57,469 nt of DNA from Verrucomicrobiota bacterium (GTDB lineage: Bacteria; Verrucomicrobiota; Verrucomicrobiia; Opitutales; Opitutaceae), in the NCBI GenBank assembly GCA_003641745.1, contig QNAI01000009.1:1-57469 (forward strand), given 5' to 3'. Numbering within the stretch: position 1 is the stretch's first letter; each line of letters starts with the position of its first letter. Positions 8,699 through 17,369 of this stretch are shown here, in pieces. The notes under the pieces were generated by a model, which worked only from the letters and a program-made list of their open reading frames with translations, was not told the origin of the DNA and did not search any database. The position numbers were made by a program, and so were the translations under genes.

Positions 8699-8884
8699 AT
8701 GATATCAGTCATCGCCTATCTCGACCCCGGCACCGGGAGCATCATCATCCAATCTGTCCTGGCTGGTTTACTGGGCATCGCATTTGCTATCAAGATGTTC
8801 TGGCAGCGGGTCGTTGGTTTCTTTCGGTTTCGCAAAACGGAGCCGTTGGCGGACGAAGGAACTGAGACAGAGCCAAAAACCTGA
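8699..8884 (+). CDS. Membrane microprotein with AYLDPGTGS motif
   Basis: A 61-residue protein: an N-terminal hydrophobic start, the motif AYLDPGTGSIIIQ at residues 7-19, one membrane helix (about 20-36), a basic aromatic stretch (WQRVVGFFRF) and an acidic tail. I recognise the (Y)(L/I)DPGTGS motif as recurring in small proteins beside surface-polysaccharide and phosphodiesterase/sulfatase-fold genes, but know of no assigned function. It precedes the CDP-glycerol-transferase-like gene and the phosphonate genes by 89 bp. A truncated relative lies at 14,747-14,902 next to an LTA-synthase-like gene, so the association with polyol- or phospho-polymer chemistry repeats within this window. Confidence 0.75.
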   Translation: MISVIAYLDPGTGSIIIQSVLAGLLGIAFAIKMFWQRVVGFFRFRKTEPLADEGTETEPKT

Positions 8885-8973
8885 ATCAACGTGCCGAGAA
8901 CTCCGGGTTACAGCGTGGTTCCGGCAGGTGTTTCGCGTTACCTTGAAGGTTGGTGCATACCAGTCGTGTAGTG

Positions 8974-10170
8974 ATGGGACCAGGGTCTCCACCTGACACT
9001 TCGGGCTTTCTGGGCCGACTGCTTGCCGGTTGGCGCCGGACCAAGCGGGCCTGGAGTGGCGTCAGGGCCTTTGGATCCCTGCCACGTCAGGATCGTCGGC
9101 TGGTCTTTTACGCGGAAACGGCGGCAGACTGGGCCTACCTTGAACCCGTGGTAACAGCTCTCGGGGATCGCGGAAACCGTGTCCTGAAGATCGCTTCCGA
9201 CCCGAATGACCCGGTGCTTGACCAGCCGGATTCGTTTTTTGTCGGTTCCGGTTCTGCGCGGACAGCCTTCTTCAAGTCGATCGATGCCGACGCATTCGTA
9301 ATGACGCTTTCGGACTTGCAGACCTACCATCTGAAGCGATCCGTATTTCCGGTTCATTACTTCTATATTTTCCACTCGATCGCGAGTACGCATCGGGTTT
9401 ATCGCGAACACGCATTTGACGCCTACGACACGGTGCTCTGCGTTGGACCGCATCACATGGATGAAATCCGCAAGACGGAGGCTGCCTATGGCTTGAAGCC
9501 AAAACACCTTCTACCCCACGGTTACGGCCGACTTGATACTTTGATTCAGGACATTTCAAGTCGTGGCAAGACAACCCGCCAGGGTTCCTCGAAGACCAGT
9601 GTGCTGGTGGCTCCTTCGTGGGGTGAGTGCTCGATCGTAGAGCACTGTCTTGAGCCCCTCCTGGAGTCTCTCCTCGAGGGTGGTTTGGAGGTGACCATTC
9701 GCTTTCACCCGATGACGAGAAGACACAATCCCGATCTGGTCGCCGGTCTTCTGGCCAAGTACGAAAGCACGGGTCGGTTTCACTTCGATCCCCACATCAA
9801 TACGACGGATTCCCTTCTCGCGGCGGACATCATGATCAGCGAATGGTCGGGAGCTCCGCTCGAATTCGCCTTCGCCCGCGAACGACCGGTTATCTTTATC
9901 GATACACCGCCCAAGATTCATAATTCCGCCCATAAGCGCGTGGATGCGCCCATGCTCGAGGTGGATATCCGGGAAGAGATCGGGCGGGTCGTTTCTATGG
10001 ATGCGCTCGACCGGCTCCCCGCGGTTATCGATGAACTCGTCGGATCAGTTGAATCGTGGTCAGGAAGGATTCGAAAGATTCGCGAAGAAACCGTCTTCAA
10101 TGTCGGCCGCAGCGGCGAAGCGGGTGCGGAAGCCATTCTCGAGACCCTTGACCAATTACCAACGCGATGA
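8974..10170 (+). CDS. CDP-glycerol glycerophosphotransferase-like protein (TagB/TagF family)
   Basis: A 398-residue cytosolic GT-B-like transferase. Visible family features are YFYIFHSIASTHRVYRE, then HGYGRLDTL, VLVAPSWGECSI (start of the C-terminal domain) and the donor-site segment DIMISEWSGAPLEFAFARER followed by VIFIDTPPK. TagB/TagF proteins move glycerol phosphate from CDP-glycerol to a polymer. Next to a cytidylyltransferase-PEP mutase fusion, the natural inference is transfer of a CMP-activated phosphonate or polyol phosphate to a surface glycan. Of the start codons available (TTG 8950, GTG 8953, GTG 8971, ATG 8974), ATG is chosen. The gene is followed 41 bp later by pepM. Confidence 0.82.
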   Translation: MGPGSPPDTSGFLGRLLAGWRRTKRAWSGVRAFGSLPRQDRRLVFYAETAADWAYLEPVVTALGDRGNRVLKIASDPNDPVLDQPDSFFVGSGSARTAFFKSIDADAFVMTLSDLQTYHLKRSVFPVHYFYIFHSIASTHRVYREHAFDAYDTVLCVGPHHMDEIRKTEAAYGLKPKHLLPHGYGRLDTLIQDISSRGKTTRQGSSKTSVLVAPSWGECSIVEHCLEPLLESLLEGGLEVTIRFHPMTRRHNPDLVAGLLAKYESTGRFHFDPHINTTDSLLAADIMISEWSGAPLEFAFARERPVIFIDTPPKIHNSAHKRVDAPMLEVDIREEIGRVVSMDALDRLPAVIDELVGSVESWSGRIRKIREETVFNVGRSGEAGAEAILETLDQLPTR

Positions 10171-10211
10171 GACAGGACACTAGTGGAGCTTCCAATAGCT
10201 ACTGAAAAAAT

Positions 10212-11540
10212 ATGAATACTGACTCAGATTCTCCCGTGAAAACTGTGTATGTGGGGATGAGTGCGGATCTTATTCACCCGGGCCACCTGAACATCCTGCG
10301 AACCGCCGCCTCCCACGGCCTGGTGACGGTCGGCCTTTTGACCGACAAAGCGATCGCGTCGTATAAGCGGCTGCCCTATATGACATTTGAGCAGCGCCAG
10401 GAAGTGATCGAAGCGGTGAAGGGTGTGGACCGGGTCGTTCCCCAGGAAACGCTGGATTACGTGCCGAACCTGCGCACCTACAAACCGGATTTCGTCGTTC
10501 ACGGTGATGATTGGAAGGAGGGCGTCCAGCGGCAGACCCGGCAACAGGTGATCGATACGCTGAGTGAGTGGGGGGGCAAACTGGTCGAAGTCCCATACAC
10601 CAAGGGCGTTTCATCGACACAATTGATTGCGGCCGTCAAGCAGAAGGGGACGACACCCGGCATGCGGCTCGGACGTCTGCGAAGAATGCTCGCGGCCAAA
10701 CCCTTGCTGCGCTTCCTCGAAGCTCACAATGGTCTGACCGGTCTGATCGTGGAAGGGGCGAAAGTTGTCGAGGGTTCCACGGTTCGTGAGTTCGATGGGA
10801 TGTGGCTTAGCAGCCTGACCGATTCGACGGCAAAGGGAAAGCCGGATATCGAAGCGGTGGATGTGACCTCCCGCATGCAGACTTTGAACGATATCGTCGA
10901 AGTGACGACGAAACCGATCATCTATGACGGCGACACCGGCGGGAGACCCGAGCACTTCGCGTATACGGTTCGAACCTTGGAGCGTTTCGGGATTTCCGCC
11001 GTGATCGTCGAGGACAAGGTTGGGCTCAAGCGAAACTCGCTACTCGGGACCGATGTCTTTCAGGAACAGGCCGACATCGGAGAATTCAGTGAGAAAATCG
11101 CGGTTGGCAAACGCGCTCAGGTAACCGACGACTTCATGATCATCGCTCGAATCGAGAGCTTGATTCTCAACCGTGGCCTTGACGATGCCATCGAACGGGC
11201 TCGTGCCTTTGTGGATGCCGGCGCGGATGGGATTATGATCCACAGTCGCGAGGAGGACCCCGGGAATATCTTTCGCTTCTGTGACGCCTTCCATGCCTTT
11301 CCGCGGCGGGTGCCCCTGGTGGTGGTGCCCTCGAGTTACAACCACGTTTCGGAGTCGGAACTGGAGGCGCATGGGGTGAACGTGGTCATCTATGCGAATC
11401 ACCTGTTGCGCAGCGCCTATCCGGCCATGCTGCGCACGGCCGAATCTATTCTGGGCAGCGGCCGTTCGCTTGAGAGCGACAAGGAAATCCTGTCGATCAA
11501 GGAAGTCCTGCGACTCATACCTGGAATCGGATTCGAATGA
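10212..11540 (+). CDS. pepM: Cytidylyltransferase-phosphoenolpyruvate mutase fusion
   Basis: A bifunctional protein of 442 residues. Residues 1-145 are a TagD/PntC-like cytidylyltransferase ([19 protein letters not shown] with HPGH at 22-25, and the conserved STQLI near 135). Residues 160-442 are PEP mutase, which rearranges PEP to phosphonopyruvate, the first step of most phosphonate pathways. The diagnostic mutase signature [10 protein letters not shown] lies at 267-276 and separates it from isocitrate lyase relatives; YDGDTGG (238-244) is the metal-binding region. It is translationally coupled to ppd (ATGA overlap at 11,537). The fused nucleotidyltransferase suggests that a phosphonate or its carrier is activated as a CMP derivative. 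Confidence 0.93.
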   Translation: MNTDSDSPVKTVYVGMSADLIHPGHLNILRTAASHGLVTVGLLTDKAIASYKRLPYMTFEQRQEVIEAVKGVDRVVPQETLDYVPNLRTYKPDFVVHGDDWKEGVQRQTRQQVIDTLSEWGGKLVEVPYTKGVSSTQLIAAVKQKGTTPGMRLGRLRRMLAAKPLLRFLEAHNGLTGLIVEGAKVVEGSTVREFDGMWLSSLTDSTAKGKPDIEAVDVTSRMQTLNDIVEVTTKPIIYDGDTGGRPEHFAYTVRTLERFGISAVIVEDKVGLKRNSLLGTDVFQEQADIGEFSEKIAVGKRAQVTDDFMIIARIESLILNRGLDDAIERARAFVDAGADGIMIHSREEDPGNIFRFCDAFHAFPRRVPLVVVPSSYNHVSESELEAHGVNVVIYANHLLRSAYPAMLRTAESILGSGRSLESDKEILSIKEVLRLIPGIGFE

Positions 11541-12670
11541 CTGATCCGGCACGTGTCTTTGATCAGCTCGAGCGACACGGGGTCGGCTTCTTTTCGGGTG
11601 TTCCCGACTCGTTGCTGAAGGATTTCTGCGCTTATGTAACCGATCATGCCCCGTCGGAAAACCACGTCATCACGGCCAACGAAGGCGCGGCGGTTGGCAT
11701 GGCGGTCGGGTACCATCTCGCGACAGACGGTCTGGCACTTGTCTATATGCAGAATTCCGGCCTCGGGAACGTGGTCAACCCGCTGCTGTCGCTGGCCGAC
11801 GTCGAGGTGTTTTCAATTCCCATGATCCTGATGGTCGGTTGGCGGGGCGAGCCCGGAGTCAAGGATGAGCCGCAGCACGTGAAGCAGGGTCGCGTGACGC
11901 TGGCGTTGCTCGATGCGATGGAGATTCCTTACGTGATTCTGCCGTCTGAACCGGAGGCGGCCGAGTCTGAAATCTCCAGGGCCGTGACCATGGCGCGCGA
12001 AAAGTCATGTCCGGTCGCACTTGTCGTGCGCAAAGGAACGTTTTCACCCTATCGGAGGAAGCAGGCGGCCGACCTCGATCAACCGATGTCCAGAGAGCAG
12101 GCAATCGGTTGCCTGGTCGAAGAAATCGAACCGGGCGCGGTGGTTGTCTCGACGACCGGCATGATTTCCCGAGAGCTTTTCGAGGTCCGTCAGCAACGCG
12201 GTGAGGAAGCCGGGCGCGACTTTCTCACGGTGGGCTCGATGGGTCATGCTTCCTCCATCGCTTTTGGAGTTGCCTCGCGACAGCCTGATCGACCGGTGTA
12301 TTGCTTTGATGGAGACGGTGCGATGCTCATGCATCTTGGATCACTCGCGGTGCTTGGCCAGGCCGCTCCCGCCAACTTCAAACACATCGTTCTCAACAAC
12401 GGCTCACACGACTCGGTCGGTGGACAGCCCACGGTTGGCCTTGCCGTCCGATTCGGGGATATCGCACGGGCCTGTGGCTACTCTCATATCGGTCGGGCCC
12501 ACGAACCGAAGGCCCTGCGCAAAGCCATGGCGGAACTGCGGGATGCGAGGGGGCCGGCGCTTCTCGAAATAGAGGTCCGCAAGGGATCGCGTGATGATCT
12601 CGGTCGTCCGACCTCCACGCCCCTCCAGAACAAGGAAGCCTTCATGAGATTGCTGAGAAACGCGGTCTGA
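11537..12670 (+). CDS. ppd: Phosphonopyruvate decarboxylase
   Basis: A thiamine-diphosphate enzyme of 377 residues, the usual length, that decarboxylates phosphonopyruvate to phosphonoacetaldehyde and so drives the unfavourable PEP mutase reaction. The N-terminal pyrimidine-binding half has [11 protein letters not shown] and [18 protein letters not shown] with the catalytic Glu, then MQNSGLGN. The C-terminal half has the ThDP/Mg motif ([12 protein letters not shown] ending in [14 protein letters not shown]). Start ATG overlaps the pepM stop. No aminotransferase (PhnW) or reductase follows, so the final phosphonate, 2-aminoethyl- or hydroxyethylphosphonate, cannot be decided here. Confidence 0.93.
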   Translation: MTDPARVFDQLERHGVGFFSGVPDSLLKDFCAYVTDHAPSENHVITANEGAAVGMAVGYHLATDGLALVYMQNSGLGNVVNPLLSLADVEVFSIPMILMVGWRGEPGVKDEPQHVKQGRVTLALLDAMEIPYVILPSEPEAAESEISRAVTMAREKSCPVALVVRKGTFSPYRRKQAADLDQPMSREQAIGCLVEEIEPGAVVVSTTGMISRELFEVRQQRGEEAGRDFLTVGSMGHASSIAFGVASRQPDRPVYCFDGDGAMLMHLGSLAVLGQAAPANFKHIVLNNGSHDSVGGQPTVGLAVRFGDIARACGYSHIGRAHEPKALRKAMAELRDARGPALLEIEVRKGSRDDLGRPTSTPLQNKEAFMRLLRNAV

Positions 12671-12766
12671 TGGCAGGTTGCGAAATAGATCCACCGCGGA
12701 AACCTGAAGATCCCGAGCGATTTCGCTTCGGACCGATATTTGGGCGTCTTGAATAATCGGAGACAG

Positions 12767-12781
12767 AATTGCTCAAGGTGC
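12767..12781 (+). promoter_or_regulatory. AATTNNTCAANGTGC motif, copy 3
   Basis: Reads AATTGCTCAAGGTGC, a full match. It lies between ppd (ends 12,670) and the palindrome at 12,831, about 360 bp before yidC. Function unknown. Confidence 0.35.
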
Positions 12782-12830
12782 TTTTTGACCGGCGCACAGC
12801 AACGGGTTGTTTGCTTCCGGGTTCGGAAAG

Positions 12831-12923
12831 GGTAGGGCGTGGCCGCCGGACGCGCCGTCGAAGGAAGGCCCATCCGCTGAACCTCAGCCTATGGAGCGGC
12901 GCGTCCGGCGGCCACGCCCTACC
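12831..12923. repeat. REP-like palindromic element with perfect 27-bp arms
   Basis: Arms 12,831-12,857 and 12,897-12,923 are perfect reverse complements around a 39-nt spacer, able to form a long GC-rich hairpin. The left arm starts GGTAGGGCGTGGCCGCCGG. A half copy occurs at 209-252. It sits between ppd and yidC and could block transcription or be a non-autonomous mobile repeat; no transposase or RAYT gene was recognised in the window. Confidence 0.8.
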
Positions 12924-13139
12924 TGATCGGTCTGTTACTTGCGCGCCCATTCTGAAACTTTGACCGGAGCCTGCATGATCAGCACAGTTGCCACGGTGGA
13001 CAATGGGTCGATGCTCTTGCCTTCCTTTCTGCGCGCGCGCCGACGGTGATTTTTTTCCGGACAAAGCCGATTGACCTTGGGGCGGACCAAGAACTCTAAT
13101 TTACGAATGTTCGCCGGAAGAGCTCGAAAACTGAAGCCT

Positions 13140-14828
13140 ATGAGCTGGCGGGGCCGTCTTTTTCTGGCGCACGTCCTGACGGCAGTCTGTGTCTTTGGAC
13201 GCCTTGAGGCGGAGCCGGACGAAATCGTGGTTCGCACTGAATCCCTGGAGGTCCGGATCCACGAGCGGGGTGGAGTACCGGTGAGTTGGAGGATAATTGA
13301 TCCGGCCTACCTTGGACCGAAGGAAACGGTGGTTGGTGATCAGGGGGGGGTAGAGCTCATCGGGGCGCCCGTTGACGGATTCCCGACCGGGAACCTACTC
13401 GATCTGCTGCTTCCCACCGATTTTGAAGAGGAAGCCCTCATGCGGTCCGCGGTTTATTCGGTCGAGCGATCGGATGATGCCGGGGGAACCAGGTTGCGTT
13501 TGCTCGCGCCGGTTTCGGCGAAGGGGGTTCGCCTGATCCGAACCTATCGATTTCCTGAACGGGGATTCACGGTTGGATTCTCCCTCACCTGGGAAAATAC
13601 CGGTGACGGAACGGTCACGGTCAGCCGGGATGAGAACGGGTTTCTGCTGGCGTTGGGACCGGGACTTGGGGGGAGGTCCAGACGCGACGCCGGTCTTGCC
13701 GGCGCCCTTTATGCCTATGTTGCGCCCTTGGCTGCCACTGGATCAGTGATTGACCGCCCGGAACTGGACTTGGATCGCCCCCGGTTGGATCTGGGAGGGG
13801 AGGATGGACCGCTCCGTTGGGTGGGACTGCACAATCGGTATTTCCTGATGGCGCTTGCACCGTCCGATGAAAGTCCATCCCCGTCCCTTCGCGGAGCGGC
13901 GTGGATTGAGCCCGATGGAATTTCCGGCGATGATTTTGGGCCGACGTCGCGAGTGGGTATCGCCACGGGCCCCGTCGTGCTCAATCCAGGCGAGACCGTA
14001 ATCCGCGAGTTTACACTTTTTGCGGGTCCAAAGATACGGTCGGAACTCAGAACGATGGGCGAAGATCTGGACCAGGTTCTCTACCTCCGTCTCTGGAACT
14101 GGCTTCGGTGGCTCAGTTTCGGGCTGCTTGCCCTGATGAATGGCATCCATGCGCTGGTGCCCAGTTGGGGGCTGACCATTATCCTGCTGGCCGTCGTCAT
14201 TCGATTGATCCTGTCGCCGGTTGCTCAGAAAGGTATCCGGGCCCAGTCTCGTTTCAATGCGGCGAACGCGAAGATGCGCCCGCATCTGAAGCGGATCAAC
14301 GATGAGTTTGCCAAGGATCCGGCCCGTCGGCACCGGGAGACGATGAAGGTCTACAAGGAACACGGGGTGTCCATGTATTCACCGTTCAAGGGATGCCTGA
14401 CGCTCTTTCTCCAGATACCGATCTTCATCGCGCTGTTCAACGTGATTGGCCAGGCCTATGAACTGCGCGGGGTCGGTTTCCTCTGGATCGGAGACCTGGC
14501 AGCGCCCGACCGGCTCTTCCCGCTCGGGGTGACATTACCCGTCCTGGGTGATTCTTTCAATCTTCTGCCCGTTCTGATGGCCCTCACCCAGGTGTTTTCC
14601 ACCAAGCTTGCCCCACCGGATGGGAGCGACGCCAGGCAGCAGCGGACTCAGAAATGGTCGATGTGGGCGATGGCGCTGGGATTCTTTCTTCTCTTCTACA
14701 ATTTCCCGGCCGGCCTGATAATCTATTGGACCTGTGCCAACCTCGGTCACCTCGTCCAGCAGCGGCTTTGGAAAGCGAATCCCGCCTTGAGCGAGACACA
14801 AGGTGGTCCCTCCGGCCAGACGCCCTGA
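13140..14828 (+). CDS. yidC: YidC/Oxa1-family membrane protein insertase (orphan copy)
   Basis: A 562-residue insertase that inserts and folds inner-membrane proteins. An N-terminal signal/anchor helix (FLAHVLTAVCVFG) is followed by a periplasmic beta-supersandwich-like domain (about residues 30-330) and the conserved five-helix core: GLTIILLAVVIRLILSPVAQ with the groove arginine, KGCLTLFLQIPIFIALFNV and, near the end, FFLLFYNFPAGLIIYWTCAN. ATG at 13,140 places the signal helix properly; TTG 13,071 and ATG 13,107 are alternatives. It is not in the usual rpmH-rnpA context but between phosphonate and polysaccharide genes, so it is probably a second copy. Its 3' end abuts the truncated LDPGTGS gene. 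Confidence 0.88.
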   Translation: MSWRGRLFLAHVLTAVCVFGRLEAEPDEIVVRTESLEVRIHERGGVPVSWRIIDPAYLGPKETVVGDQGGVELIGAPVDGFPTGNLLDLLLPTDFEEEALMRSAVYSVERSDDAGGTRLRLLAPVSAKGVRLIRTYRFPERGFTVGFSLTWENTGDGTVTVSRDENGFLLALGPGLGGRSRRDAGLAGALYAYVAPLAATGSVIDRPELDLDRPRLDLGGEDGPLRWVGLHNRYFLMALAPSDESPSPSLRGAAWIEPDGISGDDFGPTSRVGIATGPVVLNPGETVIREFTLFAGPKIRSELRTMGEDLDQVLYLRLWNWLRWLSFGLLALMNGIHALVPSWGLTIILLAVVIRLILSPVAQKGIRAQSRFNAANAKMRPHLKRINDEFAKDPARRHRETMKVYKEHGVSMYSPFKGCLTLFLQIPIFIALFNVIGQAYELRGVGFLWIGDLAAPDRLFPLGVTLPVLGDSFNLLPVLMALTQVFSTKLAPPDGSDARQQRTQKWSMWAMALGFFLLFYNFPAGLIIYWTCANLGHLVQQRLWKANPALSETQGGPSGQTP

Positions 14829-14902
14829 TTTGTCAATGAGACCAGGGACTGTAGAATGATGCTTCCGGTACCCGGATCGAGATACGCAAGGACGATATTC
14901 AT
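14747..14902 (-). pseudogene. Truncated LDPGTGS microprotein gene
   Basis: ATG at 14,902 opens MNIVLAYLDPGTGSIILQSL, whose LDPGTGS segment matches the intact microprotein at 8699-8884. The similarity stops near 14,840, just before the end of yidC at 14,828; the rest of the frame is antisense to yidC and lacks the membrane helix and basic tail. It looks like the 5' end of a gene cut off by a rearrangement that brought in yidC. It follows the LTA-synthase-like gene on the same strand by 169 bp. Confidence 0.55.
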
Positions 14903-15071
14903 ACGTGGTAACCGTGATGATTCGGTTACGGTGAGGGTTGACCGCAGTACATCGGATTTTGGTGTCCAGAACAAAACAGGATCCTGACTCGGCGGCGATC
15001 ATCGGGTTGGGGCGAGATCAGAACGTGGCGTCGTACCGCCGGGAAGCGGCATCCGCTTGCGGAACTGGGGC

Positions 15072-17264
15072 CTATCTTGGGACGGCGACCAACTGGAATT
15101 GCCGGGCCATGATTCCCAACTTGCGGCAATCGGAGGAGGTGCTGATTTCACAGGGCGCCACGGGATCGCTGATGAGAAACTCAACTCCGAGAGCACCGTC
15201 GTTGAGGTTGTCTGTCGGGATTCTCATTTCATACCAACGATCTTCCTGCATCTGCCAGGAACCAATCGCGACACCATTTGCTACGACTTGGACGTTCTCG
15301 AATTCCACGACCCCGGCGACTGAAAACCCGCTCGCGTTGAGGCGGAGCAGAAGGTCGCCGTGGAAACCATCCGGCAATCTGAAGTTCATGGCGGCGATCG
15401 GTCCGTCTGACCACCTGTGAGTTGGTTCTGGAAAACTCCAGCCTTTGCCCAGATATGGATCGGCAGCGTCGGCCGAAAAAAACGGATAAACGACACCAAA
15501 TTCGATCTGGTTGGATCTACCGGCATCCGGCGACGCTCCTTGTTTGTATCTGATATTGGTTTTCCGCCATGAATTAGGATCCAGAGCATCCCCGGTCACT
15601 TCGTACTTTTGGATTGGCGGTAGATAATCCTTGCTCCAGTCGCCATATTCCTTGGTCCAGTGGTAAAGGTAGAAGGGTCTGATGCGGACGGGGTTTATCC
15701 TCTCCTCCGTATGTCCACGGCAATCATCGGATTCTCCGAATTGATTGGTAAGGATGCAGTGAACATCGGACATGTGGGATGGAAGGTTGGATGTCCTCAG
15801 GGGCCCTCGCGAGCCTTTGGGTTTGTAGAGGAGCAGGGACATTCCTGATGAATGGACATACCACGGGAGGCCTTCTGTCGGATTTGTAGTGTCGATTTGG
15901 TCGTCGGTGTATTCAACGACGTGGGTCATGGTTCCGTGATCGGACAAGATGACTATTTCGGAGGAGTCATAGATCCCCAGTTTTCGAAGGCGAGCAAGCA
16001 TTCGCCTCGCGATCGTGAGTCCGCCGCGAGATTGAGATATGACCTCTGCTCGCGTGTCATCGCCATCACTATTGCCAACGTATTCAAGATTCTCGTTGAT
16101 CCGATAGGGAGGGTGCGGGGTGGCAAAGTGGTAATACTTGAATGTTCCCTCCGCTTTGGAATTTACGTTGCTCAACCTCTCAAAGAGCCTGAGAAACTTC
16201 ACATCCGTTCCGTGCCACCCGGGAGGCACGTCAGGTTCCCTCAACATCTTCGAAAAAAACCAGTCACCATCGCCATAGATACGATCTTTCAGGAAGGTTG
16301 GCGCGGCGCGAAACAGGCCGCCATCGGTGACCAGCATGGCCAGCATCACGAGTGAATCGCTGCTTTGCTCGACAATCCGGAACGTCCTGTCTTTGATCCC
16401 GGGTCCGACGTCCAGACCGTCCACAACCAAGTGGTTCATGGTCACTACGTCGGAGACATACCCGTGTTTTGCGAAAATATCAGTTACGCTGCTCTCGGCA
16501 TAGGCACGCTTCGCAAAGTCGCGGATGGGCTCCTGATTAGTGTAGAAGCGACCGGTCAGCATTAGCGGAATATTCGCATAGGTTGTCGGATAACCGGTGA
16601 CATGGTTCTTGAAAAACGTGAATCCATCGAGAAATTCCACATCCTCTGGAAATTGATCCGTTATCTCGACGAACAGATCAAGTTGGAAACAGTCGAGAAG
16701 AATAAGGATCGTATTGTTCTGCGGATGAAGCGTGAAAACTCCCTCATAACCTTCTTGCTTCACTGGCTTTGGTTTATAGTCGCTCGCTAGAAAGCTGGCA
16801 GCGATTGACAGAACCCCGAGGGTGACAATCGCCTGGGATGCCGTGGACGTTAGGCGCGGGTATCGAACAGCTGCCCAGATCCCCAAGGAGAGCACCGATA
16901 TCCAGACCACCAATTCAGCGATCGAATGCCCGAACCATCGGCTCCAATCGATACCGCGTCCGTCCAGCGGTCCGAAATCCCATACCAGAATCTGGCTCTG
17001 CAGCCACACGCAACAAGCGAGGCTGATCACCGCTCCAATAAGGATATTCTGGGTCTTGGGGTGGCGCCTGAATATCCAAAAAAGGGCCATACAGATTCCC
17101 CATCCGATTCCGACGTTTCGCACGAGGAAAAGAACGATCTCCGAGAATTCTCCTTGGTATTCCTCGTAGTTGCCGAAAAAGAAGGTTAGGGGCGCGACCG
17201 CAAGGAGTACAAATGGAAGTGTTACGGCGGGAAGAAAGATGTTCTTTGATGGACGGAGTAACAT
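15072..17264 (-). CDS. Sulfatase-fold membrane protein, LTA-synthase-like, with C-terminal beta module
   Basis: A 730-residue alkaline-phosphatase-superfamily protein. About four N-terminal membrane helices (residues 5-160) precede an extracytoplasmic catalytic domain with ILILLDCFQLDLF (metal Asp), the probable nucleophile region GYPTTYANIPLMLTG and the second metal site VILSDHGT. Relatives include lipoteichoic acid synthases, phosphoethanolamine transferases and sulfatases, so it may transfer or hydrolyse phospho- or sulfo-groups on a surface polymer. The last 123 residues (DNA 15,075-15,443) are a separate beta-rich module beginning GWSFPEP and ending DCRKLGI, shared with the two upstream genes. 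ATG at 17,264 is preferred; a TTG at 17,345 is possible. Confidence 0.78.
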   Translation of the reverse strand: MLLRPSKNIFLPAVTLPFVLLAVAPLTFFFGNYEEYQGEFSEIVLFLVRNVGIGWGICMALFWIFRRHPKTQNILIGAVISLACCVWLQSQILVWDFGPLDGRGIDWSRWFGHSIAELVVWISVLSLGIWAAVRYPRLTSTASQAIVTLGVLSIAASFLASDYKPKPVKQEGYEGVFTLHPQNNTILILLDCFQLDLFVEITDQFPEDVEFLDGFTFFKNHVTGYPTTYANIPLMLTGRFYTNQEPIRDFAKRAYAESSVTDIFAKHGYVSDVVTMNHLVVDGLDVGPGIKDRTFRIVEQSSDSLVMLAMLVTDGGLFRAAPTFLKDRIYGDGDWFFSKMLREPDVPPGWHGTDVKFLRLFERLSNVNSKAEGTFKYYHFATPHPPYRINENLEYVGNSDGDDTRAEVISQSRGGLTIARRMLARLRKLGIYDSSEIVILSDHGTMTHVVEYTDDQIDTTNPTEGLPWYVHSSGMSLLLYKPKGSRGPLRTSNLPSHMSDVHCILTNQFGESDDCRGHTEERINPVRIRPFYLYHWTKEYGDWSKDYLPPIQKYEVTGDALDPNSWRKTNIRYKQGASPDAGRSNQIEFGVVYPFFSADAADPYLGKGWSFPEPTHRWSDGPIAAMNFRLPDGFHGDLLLRLNASGFSVAGVVEFENVQVVANGVAIGSWQMQEDRWYEMRIPTDNLNDGALGVEFLISDPVAPCEISTSSDCRKLGIMARQFQLVAVPR

Positions 17265-17369
17265 TTGGTTTTGTCGGGACCGATTTTCAGAAGAGGATTG
17301 CCCCAGGCTCGATACCTGCCGGACAAGGTGAAAGTGGGCCTGCAACGATGATAAGAATGAACGGCACGC

